Source: Streptococcaceae bacterium AM104-57
GTDB lineage: Bacteria; Bacillota; Bacilli; Lactobacillales; Streptococcaceae
DNA: 36,157 bases
Assembly: GCA_027659245.1 (NCBI GenBank)
Contig: JAQDPW010000021.1
Coordinates: forward strand, 3,291 to 39,447
Direction of reading: 5' to 3'
The position numbers and the translations under genes were made by a program. The first letter of the stretch is position 1. Each line of letters opens with the position of its first letter. Shown here one piece after another: positions 10,582 through 18,846 of the stretch. The notes beneath the pieces are model-generated. The model saw only the letters and a program-made list of their open reading frames with translations. It did no database searches and was not told the origin of the DNA.

Positions 10582-10621
10582 AATAGCTATATGAAGGCAT
10601 AGCTATTCACAGAATATTATA
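10582..10621 (-). promoter_or_regulatory. ftsA promoter -10 and 5'-end hairpin
   Basis: Minus-strand TATAAT at 10621-10616 is preceded by TGT (extended -10); the -35 is poor. A transcript from here would start near 10608 and begin almost at once with a perfect 9-bp stem AATAGCTAT / ATAGCTATT (10607-10599 with 10590-10582, 8-nt loop). There is no T-run, so it is more likely a 5' stabilising or regulatory stem than a terminator. A ribosome site for ftsA lies further on, before 10536. Confidence 0.5.
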
Positions 10622-10717
10622 ACACAAAAAATACATTCGTGCTCGGATTTTCTAACATTTACGTAAGCTTTTTTGAATCTATATCATTGTCCTACGATTT
10701 CTGAGACGAGAGACTAA

Positions 10718-10751
10718 AAAAATAAAGAGAATCTATCTTCTCTTTATTTTT
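10718..10751 (-). terminator. Terminator after the surface-protein gene
   Basis: AAAATAAAGAGAA and TTCTCTTTATTTT (10719-10731 and 10738-10750) form a 13-bp stem flanked by A and T runs, so it can work in both directions. It lies about 115 bases past the stop of the LPxTG gene and isolates that gene from ftsA. Confidence 0.8.
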
Positions 10752-10865
10752 ATCTAATCTATCGATTTTAAAAATTTATAATAAAGAATTCCTAAAATCA
10801 AAATCTTTTTATCCCAGACTCATTTCATTTCTATTATCATCACGTAAGATGCTTACTTAAATAAA

Positions 10866-13800
10866 TTATTTATCTTCCTTTTTTCTTGCTACTAATCCCA
10901 AAGAAGTGGTTGCAGCAATAATGGCAAGTACGATTGATGCTTTTGAATCTTTCATACCTGTTGTAGGAAGTTTTTTAGCATTCTCTACATATAAAGATGC
11001 TGATTGAGTTGCTTTTGGTGCCATATATGTTACTTGAGAATTTGAAACTGCTTGTTCAGCAAGTTTCTTGGCATCATCTGAAACAGCTGGTTTAGAATCT
11101 TGCTTTTCATCCTTCACTTCTTCACGTGGAAGATTTTTCTCTTGATCAGGTTTAACTTCAGGTTTTTTATCTTCAGGTTTGTTAACTTCAGGTTTGTTAA
11201 CTTCAGGTTTGTTAACTTCAGGTTTTTTATCTTCTTTACGTGGAGGAAGTTTCTCTGGAAGAATCGGTGAGACTTCTTTCTTAGTACCTACTAAAACAAC
11301 CTCATCAATAGCTTTAGTTAATACTTCTTCACTATCAACTACACGACTAACTTCATTTCCATTAGCTTTAAAGATTGTAGCTTTGATCTTCTTACGACCT
11401 GTAACACCTTTAGTTTTAACAACACGTTCTCCTTCTTTAAGAGATGGGTCAAGCTCCTCAACAATGCTGAATTTGATTTCTTCTTCTTTAACTTCTTCAG
11501 TGAATGTTAATTCAGGATTTTCAGGTTGAATCAAATTAGAGATACGTCGTTTTAGAAGATCTTTATATTCTTCTTCTAATTTAACAAGTTCAGTTTGTTT
11601 ATCTGCTAAACATTTGTGAAGTTCTGTAACTTTAGCATCTGCAGCTTCTTTATCAGCCTTAGCTTTAGCATAATTTTTTTTAGCGTTTTCTAGAGAAAGT
11701 ACTAATTCTTCTGCTTTAGCTTTTTCAGCCTCTTTAGTTTTAACGTTCGCTTCAGAGTCCTTAACATCCTTCTCAGCTTTTGCCAATTTAGCTTTCGCTT
11801 CAGTAAGAGCAGTTTTAGCTTTTTCAGCTTCTTGTTTAGCTGTTTCTAATGAAGCTTTAGCTTTATTAAGTTCGTCAGCTTTATTAGTAAGACCTTGACG
11901 TAAGTTGTCTAAGTTAGTTTCAGCTTCTTGAAGAGCTTTTTCAGCAGCAGTCAGTTTAGTAGTTGCCTCAGTAAGAGTTTTTTCAGCAACTGGTAATTGT
12001 TTTTTATACTGCTTAGCAGTATCTAAGTTACTTTGAGCTGTAGTAACCTCAGCTTGGGCATCTTTAACTGCTTTTTCAGCGGCTTGTTTTTTAGCACTAT
12101 ATTCTTTTGCAGCTGTAGGATCGTTTTTGATTTCAGTTGCATTGAATTTAGTTGGATCAAGAACGATACTGTTTGTGTCTTGTCCAGGTTCTTTATTTTC
12201 TCCGGCTGTTTGGAAGTTGTGGACAAAGATTTCGAAGTTAGAATAGTATTTTTTCTCTCCCCATTTATTTACATATGGATCAGGTTTAATACTAAGAGTT
12301 GCAGTAACACTTGTTGCATTGTATTCAGAAGCTTTACGTCCTAATTTGTTTCCTTCACCATCTTTACGGAATGCAATGCTTCCACCGATAGATAGAGCGT
12401 TTTCCCATTTTCGATTAGAGTCTTTGAAATCAGCATCGTTAGTGAACATTTTACGTTTATATGCTTCAAAGATATACTCTTTTAATTGCCCCATAGTCAT
12501 TTTAATATTTTGATTTGCAGCTTCTTCTAATGAAGTATAGAATTCCTTGTTTGTTAGTAGGTTCTTCGCAGGATCAGGATTGGTAGCATTAGGTATTTTA
12601 TCTACCTGCATTATATCACTTTGATTTTGGTTATTACCAGTTTTATATGATAAACCGTTTGTTCTAGCAGCAGTATTTATTCCATCATAATCATAGTTAG
12701 CATAGTCAAATTTACTATTTTTAAGAACTTTTCTATACTTAAAATTGTCAGTAGTTGGATTTGTATTTCCTTCGAATTTTACATTGTTACGATGGTCAGC
12801 AGCTTCGTTTGCAAATTTTTCCATACCTACAGTTGTTTTAACTTTAGGGTTTCCTAGTTGTTCACGGATTTGGTTAACGATGTGAAGACCGAATAAGTTA
12901 ATTTCTCTCTTTTGATCAGCTGTTAAGTTCCAAATATCAACTTCACGTGTGTCAGTTGTATTAGTGTATGTATTTTTAGCCATATTAGTTTTTGCTAATT
13001 GTTTTAATTTTTCAGCATTAGCAGTTACTTCAGCTTGGTTTCTTGTGCTAAGTTCGTTGGCACGTCCATCACCAGTGTTGTTTGGATCGTTTTCTCCCAT
13101 CAATTTAGCACGCTCGTTTAATGCAGCTGCAAAGTCAGCACCTAAATTAAATTTAACATCAGAGAAATCGTATGCTTGTGGTTTTTCACCAAGATCTTTA
13201 AGCGCTTTTGCTTTTTCTGCTAAAGTTTGTTTTTTAGCAGATAATTCCTTATTTAAATCGGTTACCTTTTTATCTGCAGCATCATCAGCTTTTTTAGCGT
13301 CAGCTTTTGCTTTTTCTGCTTCAGTTTTAGCTTTTTCTGCGTCAGATTTCGCTTTTTCTGCGTCAGCTTTTGCTTTTTCTGCTTCAGTTAGAGATGGAGT
13401 TCCATTTTCTAAGTCTTTTACTTTCTTAGCAGCAGCATCGACAGCAGAGTTCGCCTTGTCTGCTTCTGTTTGTTTTGTTGCTACATCTTTAGCAAGAGTG
13501 TCTTGAGCAGCTTTTTTAGTTTTTACATCAGCTTCAGTAGTTTTAACAGCTTCCGCAGCTTTAGTTGCGTCGTCTTTAGCTTTTTGGATAGCTTCCGGTG
13601 TAGCTTCCTTTGCCTTTTCAGCTGCCGCTTTTTCCTTTTCTGTCGCTACTTTTGCATCAGCTTCTGCCTGAGTTAGATTAGCTTCTTTTTGTTTAACTGT
13701 AGCTTTAGTATCTAAAACTTTTTTCTCAGCATCTGCAATTTGTTGATCAGAAACTGACTTCAGTGTTTCTATCTCTGCAGTTTCCTTATTGGTAGTTTTA

Positions 13801-13892
13801 TCACTTGCCTCATCTGCATTTACTCGATGAACTGAAAATGCAGTAAAGGCTGCTGCAGTTGCTACCAAGGCTGTTTTTATTTTTTTATCCAT
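10866..13892 (-). CDS. LPxTG-anchored coiled-coil surface protein, SEC10/PgrA type with G5 domain
   Basis: A 1008-residue wall-anchored protein. The N-terminus is an export signal (MDKKIKTALVATAAAFTAFS, cleavage probably near VNADEA at about 27-29) without a YSIRK motif. Residues 45-235 are an Ala/Lys/Glu coiled coil containing AEKAKxD heptads. Residues of about 250-585 match the SEC10/PgrA surface-exclusion domain (NLTADQKREINLFGLHIVNQ and AADHRNN). A second coiled coil spans about 590-785, followed by a G5-like domain at about 790-870. A Pro-rich wall-spanning PEVNK repeat comes next, then sortase motif LPTTG at 975-979, a hydrophobic segment and a KKEDK tail. PgrA relatives reduce conjugation or act in adhesion and biofilm; its target here is unknown. 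It has its own promoter (13935-13963) and terminator. A single cysteine in the second coiled coil (ELHKCLADK) is unusual for this protein class. Confidence 0.9.
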   Translation of the reverse strand: MDKKIKTALVATAAAFTAFSVHRVNADEASDKTTNKETAEIETLKSVSDQQIADAEKKVLDTKATVKQKEANLTQAEADAKVATEKEKAAAEKAKEATPEAIQKAKDDATKAAEAVKTTEADVKTKKAAQDTLAKDVATKQTEADKANSAVDAAAKKVKDLENGTPSLTEAEKAKADAEKAKSDAEKAKTEAEKAKADAKKADDAADKKVTDLNKELSAKKQTLAEKAKALKDLGEKPQAYDFSDVKFNLGADFAAALNERAKLMGENDPNNTGDGRANELSTRNQAEVTANAEKLKQLAKTNMAKNTYTNTTDTREVDIWNLTADQKREINLFGLHIVNQIREQLGNPKVKTTVGMEKFANEAADHRNNVKFEGNTNPTTDNFKYRKVLKNSKFDYANYDYDGINTAARTNGLSYKTGNNQNQSDIMQVDKIPNATNPDPAKNLLTNKEFYTSLEEAANQNIKMTMGQLKEYIFEAYKRKMFTNDADFKDSNRKWENALSIGGSIAFRKDGEGNKLGRKASEYNATSVTATLSIKPDPYVNKWGEKKYYSNFEIFVHNFQTAGENKEPGQDTNSIVLDPTKFNATEIKNDPTAAKEYSAKKQAAEKAVKDAQAEVTTAQSNLDTAKQYKKQLPVAEKTLTEATTKLTAAEKALQEAETNLDNLRQGLTNKADELNKAKASLETAKQEAEKAKTALTEAKAKLAKAEKDVKDSEANVKTKEAEKAKAEELVLSLENAKKNYAKAKADKEAADAKVTELHKCLADKQTELVKLEEEYKDLLKRRISNLIQPENPELTFTEEVKEEEIKFSIVEELDPSLKEGERVVKTKGVTGRKKIKATIFKANGNEVSRVVDSEEVLTKAIDEVVLVGTKKEVSPILPEKLPPRKEDKKPEVNKPEVNKPEVNKPEDKKPEVKPDQEKNLPREEVKDEKQDSKPAVSDDAKKLAEQAVSNSQVTYMAPKATQSASLYVENAKKLPTTGMKDSKASIVLAIIAATTSLGLVARKKEDK
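11181..11225. repeat. Three exact 15-bp repeats encoding PEVNK
   Basis: The unit GTTAACTTCAGGTTT occurs three times head to tail. Less perfect copies follow on each side, where NK is replaced by DK. The array codes the wall-spanning Pro-rich stretch of the surface protein on the minus strand, and its copy number is likely to vary between strains. Confidence 0.85.
13300..13387. repeat. 21-bp repeats encoding AEKAKxD heptads
   Basis: About four copies of a 21-bp unit (core GCTTTTTCTGC) run in tandem within the first coiled coil of the surface protein. Each encodes one seven-residue turn such as AEKAKAD, AEKAKSD or AEKAKTE, which fits a regular alpha-helical coiled coil. Confidence 0.75.
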
Positions 13893-13934
13893 CTGGTTTA
13901 AATCTCCTAAATGTTTTATACGTATTTGAAGCTG

Positions 13935-13963
13935 ATTATATCATTTTTTTAGCTTTTTTTCAA
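13935..13963 (-). promoter_or_regulatory. Promoter of the surface-protein gene
   Basis: Minus-strand TTGAAA (13963-13958), a 17-nt spacer and TATAAT (13940-13935) with TGA immediately before it (extended -10). The -35 is only 5 bases from the RUP at 13969. An AGGAG ribosome site lies at 13908-13904, about 11 bases before the ATG. Confidence 0.8.
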
Positions 13964-13968
13964 GTTTT

Positions 13969-14075
13969 TATAGTAGATTGAATTTAGAATAGTACGTTAT
14001 AGATGTTAAAATATTTCTAGAAATTAATTTGACTTTCCTAATCGATTTGTTCACATCTTGTTTCAATCTACTATA
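13969..14075. repeat. RUP element
   Basis: This is an intact 107-bp copy with near-perfect terminal inverted repeats, TATAGTAGATTGAA at the left and TTTCAATCTACTATA at the right, each ending in the TA target. Such elements are non-autonomous relatives of IS630-Spn1 in pneumococcus and related species. It sits between the capsule operon terminator and the promoter of the surface-protein gene. Confidence 0.9.
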
Positions 14076-14112
14076 GTTCGTTTTTAGTTCGTTTTTTATT
14101 AGATTTTATATA

Positions 14113-14144
14113 TCAAAAAATCGAAGATATCCATCCCCGATTTC
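14113..14144 (-). terminator. Terminator at the 3' end of the capsule operon
   Basis: Minus-strand AAATCG (14143-14138) pairs with CGATTT (14123-14118), followed by a T-run. It begins about six bases past the stop of the acyltransferase gene. This marks 14150 as the last gene of the operon. Confidence 0.65.
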
Positions 14145-14149
14145 ATTCA

Positions 14150-15196
14150 CTATTTGACTTTTCTTAAATACTTCATTGGATAAAATACGAAATCTCCATA
14201 AGGTATTTTCTTAGAGAGATAAAGTATTACGATTGAACCAAACCATCCTAGAAGGAGCCCCATCACTATATGGATAAAGATATTGCTAACACCTAGTTTC
14301 AATAAAGCGATTCTAGTTACAGAAACTATTGGCGCATGCAGAAGATAAATTACCAAACTATCTTTTCCTATCTTTCTGAAATAATCAGCAAAACGATTCA
14401 ATCTATCACTTAAAATAGGATAGGAAGCCATAGCTAAAATTACAGAAACTGGGAAGATGAACCCATTTAGTCCCGGTCTATCATATGAAATATAAAAAGT
14501 AGGTGCAGATAATTGCCAATATATTAAAAATACTGTAATGATGACTAGTGTCACACAACTAATCGACTTCCATCTATTTGTTAAAAAAGTTCCAACACCT
14601 GAGTGTCTGATCCATGATCCTAACAAAAAGAAGAAAGCCCATAGAAAAATTTTCTGAACAATATAGATATTAGTTGGTGCAAATATAGAAAGAAGATAGG
14701 CTACTACACTAATGATAAATAACTGATGATAGGATTTGATCCAAATAGAAAGGAAGGCAACAACCAGGTAAATCCACCAAAGAACATAGAGATACCAAGA
14801 TACTCCAAGAGGCGTCTGATAAATATTTAACAAATCCCCAAAAGAAGCTGCATTCCTTACTGTTGCTCCGCCTAATTTTTGAAGTCCAAACTGTATGATA
14901 GAATAGAACAAATAAGGAATTCCTAAAATAATTGTTTTTTGTTTTACAAAGGTTGCAAAAGTCTTTAAATTGTCTACTGGTTTAAAGAAAAAGCCTGACA
15001 AAGCATAGAATACTGGAATATGAAACAGATAAAAAATCTGAGTCACAAATAATAACCATTGATTGTTATCTTCAAATCTTTTGGATTCAAATAGTCCTAA
15101 AACAACATGACCAAAAACAACCATTAAAACTGTTAAGCCTTTCCCAAAATCAATCCACTCGATTCGGGCAGGCTTTTGTTTACTAAAACTATTCAT
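14150..15196 (-). CDS. Membrane O-acyltransferase of the capsule locus
   Basis: A 348-residue polytopic protein of the acyltransferase-3 family (fucose 4-O-acetylase-like branch). It opens with the family signature RIEWIDFGKGLTVLMVVFGH, where the histidine is the expected catalytic residue. About ten membrane segments follow, with FHIPVFYALSGFFFK in the second and third. Such proteins move acetyl groups across the membrane onto sugars of the growing polymer. Its place beside glf at the 3' end of the operon resembles that of wcjE or wciG in pneumococcal loci, so O-acetylation of a galactose or galactofuranose residue is a reasonable inference. The specific substrate cannot be told from sequence. 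The gene is intact, unlike the often disrupted wcjE of some pneumococci. Confidence 0.9.
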   Translation of the reverse strand: MNSFSKQKPARIEWIDFGKGLTVLMVVFGHVVLGLFESKRFEDNNQWLLFVTQIFYLFHIPVFYALSGFFFKPVDNLKTFATFVKQKTIILGIPYLFYSIIQFGLQKLGGATVRNAASFGDLLNIYQTPLGVSWYLYVLWWIYLVVAFLSIWIKSYHQLFIISVVAYLLSIFAPTNIYIVQKIFLWAFFFLLGSWIRHSGVGTFLTNRWKSISCVTLVIITVFLIYWQLSAPTFYISYDRPGLNGFIFPVSVILAMASYPILSDRLNRFADYFRKIGKDSLVIYLLHAPIVSVTRIALLKLGVSNIFIHIVMGLLLGWFGSIVILYLSKKIPYGDFVFYPMKYLRKVK

Positions 15197-15268
15197 TTCT
15201 TTTGATATCTCCTGTTAAGATGAATAAAATGAGGAAAAGAAGTATTCCCCCATTTTAACATCAAATCT

Positions 15269-16369
15269 TTAGTTTCCTAACTCTTCCTCTACAACATTTA
15301 GAGCACGTTCAATGACCACGTGCATATCGTAGTATTTGTAGTCTGCTAAACGTCCGCAGAAAATTACCTTATCATTCTGTGCTGCTTCTTCTTGATACTT
15401 AGCAAACATAGCATTGTTTCTCTCATCATTGATTGGATAATAAGGCTCATCTCCACGTTTCCAATCGGCTGGGTATTCACGAGTAATAACCGTTTTATCT
15501 TGTGTACCATACTCAAAATGTTTATGCTCAATAATGCGAGTATAAGGAATTTCACGTTCTGTATAGTTAACAACTGCATTTCCTTGATAATTCTCTTCAT
15601 CAAGAACTTCATGCTCAAAACGAAGACTACGGTATTCTAACTCACCATGTTTATAATCGAAATATTGGTCAATCATCCCTGTAAAGACAACTTTTTCAGC
15701 AGAAGCTTCTAATTCCTGACGATTGGCAAAAAAGTCAACTCCAAGTTCTACTTCCACATCCTTCAGCATATTTTCGATAATGACATTATAGCCATCGATT
15801 GGAATTCCTTGGTAACGGTCATTGAAGTAGTTATTATCAAAAGTCAAACGAACTGGTAGACGTTTGATGATAAAGGGTGGAAGGTCAGTCGCAGAACGTC
15901 CCCATTGCTTTTCAGTATATCCTTTAATCAACTTTTCATAAATATCTGGACCGATCAACTTGATAGCCTGTTCTTCCAAGTTTTTAGGTTCAACGTCCTT
16001 CATATGAGCCGTTTGCTCAGCAATCTTATCTTTGACCTCCTGAGGAGTTTTTGTCCCCCACATAGCATAGAAAGTATTCATATTGAAAGGTAGATTATAA
16101 AGGCTACCCTTGTAATTAGCTACAGGAGAGTTGATATAGTTGTTAAATTCAGCAAATTGATTAACATAATTCCAGACTTTTTTATTAGAAGTGTGGAAGA
16201 TATGAGCACCATATTTATGAACATTAACACCTTCTACATTCTCACAATAGATATTCCCACCAATGTGGTCACGTTTATCAATAACTTTTACTTTTTTTCC
16301 ACGCTTGGTTGCTTCATAAGCAAAAATTGCTCCAGACAAACCAGCGCCAACGATTAGATAATCGTACAT
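15269..16369 (-). CDS. glf: UDP-galactopyranose mutase
   Basis: A flavoenzyme that converts UDP-galactopyranose to UDP-galactofuranose in the cytoplasm. The 366-residue length is standard. The FAD dinucleotide motif LIVGAGLSGAIFA begins at residue 5. The conserved YGAHIFHTSNKKVW, the NLPFNMNTF loop and KGYTEKQWG are present, as is the C-terminal FCGRLADYKYYDMHVVI that contacts flavin and substrate. An AAAGGAG site precedes the ATG. It is the only NDP-sugar gene in the locus and predicts that the polymer contains galactofuranose. Confidence 0.97.
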   Translation of the reverse strand: MYDYLIVGAGLSGAIFAYEATKRGKKVKVIDKRDHIGGNIYCENVEGVNVHKYGAHIFHTSNKKVWNYVNQFAEFNNYINSPVANYKGSLYNLPFNMNTFYAMWGTKTPQEVKDKIAEQTAHMKDVEPKNLEEQAIKLIGPDIYEKLIKGYTEKQWGRSATDLPPFIIKRLPVRLTFDNNYFNDRYQGIPIDGYNVIIENMLKDVEVELGVDFFANRQELEASAEKVVFTGMIDQYFDYKHGELEYRSLRFEHEVLDEENYQGNAVVNYTEREIPYTRIIEHKHFEYGTQDKTVITREYPADWKRGDEPYYPINDERNNAMFAKYQEEAAQNDKVIFCGRLADYKYYDMHVVIERALNVVEEELGN

Positions 16370-16380
16370 AATACACTCCT

Positions 16381-17796
16381 TTATTTTTTTAATAATTGTT
16401 GCTTTAACTCACTTAGATTTATTACTTTAAAAATCAAAATCATACTAGCATAAATTATTGCTCCCAGAACAGCATATAATCCCACATTAATCATCGGTGA
16501 TACATTTAGGAATTGTTTTATAAATAGTAAGATACCATACATAACTCCAGATGAGATTATAATTTTGATCAATGAACCTAGAATGGGCACTTCTCTCAAA
16601 TAAGAACGAGTATAGAATAACTGTATCAACCATACTAGTACCTCTGTTAAAACAGATACAATTGCCGCACCTATATAGCCCAGCTTTGGAAGCAAGAGAA
16701 GATTTAAGCCCACACTAACAATAGCAGGGATTGTTGTTGACAGCATAAATTCTTTATTTTTATTATGAGGAATCAAGATTTGAATACCCATAATATTGGT
16801 CCAACCAATAAAGAACATTCTAAAAATCATAATTGCTATCGCATGACGTGCCTCTTGAAAATCTTGACCCAGGAAAAAATTCACAAAATCATCATTTACA
16901 ATTAACATTCCTGCCATAATAGGAAAAATTACCAAATTATAAATCAGAAATGACATCTCATGCATTTTGTTAACTGCTTTATGATCCCCTGAAGATAAAA
17001 GATTTGAAACTCGTGGCAACATGACACTACCCAATGAAGTTACTAAAGTTAATAGAATCTTTACTAATTTCAGTGATTGGTCATAAATACCAACATCCCT
17101 TTTGGATGCTAGCACTCCAAGCATTGTACTATCTAATGTGATATAGAGCGATATCGCAATCTGAGGTAAGAATAATAAGATTACTGGTTTCAAATGCTGT
17201 CTAGCATATTTCCAATCAAAGTGCGGTTTCCCAATAAACTCTCTTGCTGGTAACCACATACTTAATTGCCCTAACAATTCAAAAATCGTAATCAGTGATA
17301 TATATAAATAGAGATTTTCAGGTGTTTTTATGAAAGAAAATATAGAAATAACACCAACTAACCTAACTGTGATATTTCTGATTGTAATTTTTCGAAAATC
17401 CTCTAAACCTTGAAATAACCAAGAAATATCTAAACCTTTTGAAATTAAACTTAGACCTAAAATATAAGCTACAGGATTTTGCATAGCTGGTAGAGTAAGA
17501 CATAGAAGGATATAAAGAACAGAAGAGAACAGTGTCGCTCCCAGTTGCAGTGTATAGATACCCCAAAAATTCTTTCTAGTATCTTTTCTACTACCCGAAA
17601 TCGCCTTGGTACCATAATTGTTTACTCCCAGAGTAGCTAACATAAGAAAATAGGTAACAATTGAGTTAAAATAACTATAGGTTCCCAAATCATCGGAACT
17701 GAAGACCCTAGTGACATAAGGTGTCGTAATAATCGGTAAAATGATGATTAATAATTGATAAGAGAGATTATAAGCGTAATTTTTTAGAACTTTCAT
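16381..17796 (-). CDS. wzx: Polysaccharide repeat-unit flippase Wzx
   Basis: A 471-residue integral membrane protein of the MOP/PST flippase family that moves the undecaprenyl-linked repeat unit to the outer face of the membrane. About 12-14 hydrophobic segments run throughout, beginning YQLLIIILPIITTPYVTRVF. Family marks include GTYSYFNSIVTYF and SWLFQGLEDF. It starts 43 bases after the Stealth gene and ends 11 bases before the glf ATG. The sequence is markedly AT-rich, as usual for flippase genes in these loci. The specificity is for a local repeat unit and cannot be read from the sequence. Confidence 0.94.
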   Translation of the reverse strand: MKVLKNYAYNLSYQLLIIILPIITTPYVTRVFSSDDLGTYSYFNSIVTYFLMLATLGVNNYGTKAISGSRKDTRKNFWGIYTLQLGATLFSSVLYILLCLTLPAMQNPVAYILGLSLISKGLDISWLFQGLEDFRKITIRNITVRLVGVISIFSFIKTPENLYLYISLITIFELLGQLSMWLPAREFIGKPHFDWKYARQHLKPVILLFLPQIAISLYITLDSTMLGVLASKRDVGIYDQSLKLVKILLTLVTSLGSVMLPRVSNLLSSGDHKAVNKMHEMSFLIYNLVIFPIMAGMLIVNDDFVNFFLGQDFQEARHAIAIMIFRMFFIGWTNIMGIQILIPHNKNKEFMLSTTIPAIVSVGLNLLLLPKLGYIGAAIVSVLTEVLVWLIQLFYTRSYLREVPILGSLIKIIISSGVMYGILLFIKQFLNVSPMINVGLYAVLGAIIYASMILIFKVINLSELKQQLLKK

Positions 17797-17839
17797 TATT
17801 TTTTACTTCTAAACATATTTTTATTATCCGTCTGTAAAT

Positions 17840-18829
17840 TTACAATTCAAAACTTGATTTTTCTGGGAATTTAGACTGAAAGGCTTGATGTATTTTTTGA
17901 TCATACTCAGAGAATTTTCCATCTTCATCCGTATCGTTGATACAAATAATCTTATATTTCTCATTTTGAATAGCTCCTTGAATTTCTTCAACTTCCCAAA
18001 TATCAAAATACTTCCCAAAATGAATGGATTGGGGCATAAACCTACCAGACTCTACATTCCAGTGAGACATAACATAATGACTAATATCTGATAACTGTCT
18101 AAATCTATGAGAGCTAACTTCTTCCAATAATTTTGGTTCTTTATCCCAGATTAAATCAAAAGTCGATTTTAAATGCGACAAACCAATATGGTAATTTTTA
18201 TATCCTAAAATACCTGAATAAAAAATACTGAAAATATTTCCAACTAGGTATTTCCCTAATTTTAAACTATAAAATTTACGCCATTCCGAGAAAGGTTTTC
18301 TTTTTTTCTTAAAATGTTTATTCATCAGAATGGTATTATTTAATTCGATATGATTGAAACTTTCTCGAGGAGTTATTGGCAAGTAAATCCCAAAATCCTT
18401 TGGGAGATTTTCTTTAAAGAAATCATCTGCTGTAGTCGGTGCAGCAAAATACATATCATCATTTAAAAGAATAAAATTCTCACTTAACTCTTCGATTCTA
18501 TGTAAATTCAACTCAATTACATTAGAATTATAAGTTGGAAGATATTCCTGAGGTATATAATCTGTATGTTTTACAATTTTTAATTTTGGATTCTTTATAT
18601 TTAACCATTCTGGAACATGACCATACGTTATAAAGAAAATACGGTTAATCCAATCTGCATAACGTTCAACTGCACGGAACCAATACTTGAAATTTTCTGA
18701 TGGTCTGTATCGATTGGCTTTGTTTGATTCCGACCATTCAACATCAGATTCATATAATCTCTTTTCTTGTAACCAATCAGGATCTGTACCATCAACCCAA
18801 GTAATTACAAGATCTATTTTATTATTCAT
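17840..18829 (-). CDS. Stealth-family sugar-1-phosphate transferase
   Basis: A cytoplasmic transferase of 329 residues from the start chosen here. The four Stealth-type conserved regions are visible. CR1 is KIDLVITWVDGTDPDW and CR2 includes NRYRPSENFKYWFRAVERYA and FFITYGHVPEWL. NDDMYF is a likely metal/substrate acidic motif, with SHYVMSHWNVE and ICINDTDE nearer the end. Stealth enzymes join hexose- or HexNAc-1-phosphate to a sugar hydroxyl; WefC of S. oralis receptor polysaccharide is an example. A phosphodiester in the repeat unit is therefore predicted. ATG at 18829 has a good GGAG site six bases upstream. The longer frame would start at a TTG at 18841 and overlap that site, so I reject it. 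It lies 17 bases after the preceding transferase gene. Confidence 0.9.
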   Translation of the reverse strand: MNNKIDLVITWVDGTDPDWLQEKRLYESDVEWSESNKANRYRPSENFKYWFRAVERYADWINRIFFITYGHVPEWLNIKNPKLKIVKHTDYIPQEYLPTYNSNVIELNLHRIEELSENFILLNDDMYFAAPTTADDFFKENLPKDFGIYLPITPRESFNHIELNNTILMNKHFKKKRKPFSEWRKFYSLKLGKYLVGNIFSIFYSGILGYKNYHIGLSHLKSTFDLIWDKEPKLLEEVSSHRFRQLSDISHYVMSHWNVESGRFMPQSIHFGKYFDIWEVEEIQGAIQNEKYKIICINDTDEDGKFSEYDQKIHQAFQSKFPEKSSFEL

Positions 18830-18846
18830 ATACTTCTCCAAAGAGT

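Larger units (their letters stand above)
10537..10865. other. Intergenic region between ftsA and the surface-protein gene
   Basis: This 329-base gap holds no ORF that looks real. It contains the ftsA promoter and 5' hairpin (10582-10621) and a strong hairpin terminator (10718-10751). The rest (10755-10865) is AT-rich with nothing recognised. The gap contains no remnant of murF or murG, the genes expected beside ftsA in pneumococcus. Confidence 0.7.

Noticed and set aside
11161..11235. Short regular repeats considered as a CRISPR array
   Set aside because: The 15-bp units are contiguous without spacers and code for PEVNK repeats in the surface protein.
12949..13506. 185-codon plus-strand ORF opposite the surface protein
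   Set aside because: It is the complement of Lys/Ala/Glu coiled-coil repeats, giving artificial Phe/Ser/Ala runs that imitate membrane segments.
18830..18841. TTG start four codons upstream in the Stealth gene
   Set aside because: The codon is TTG and lies on the GGAG ribosome site that serves ATG 18829.
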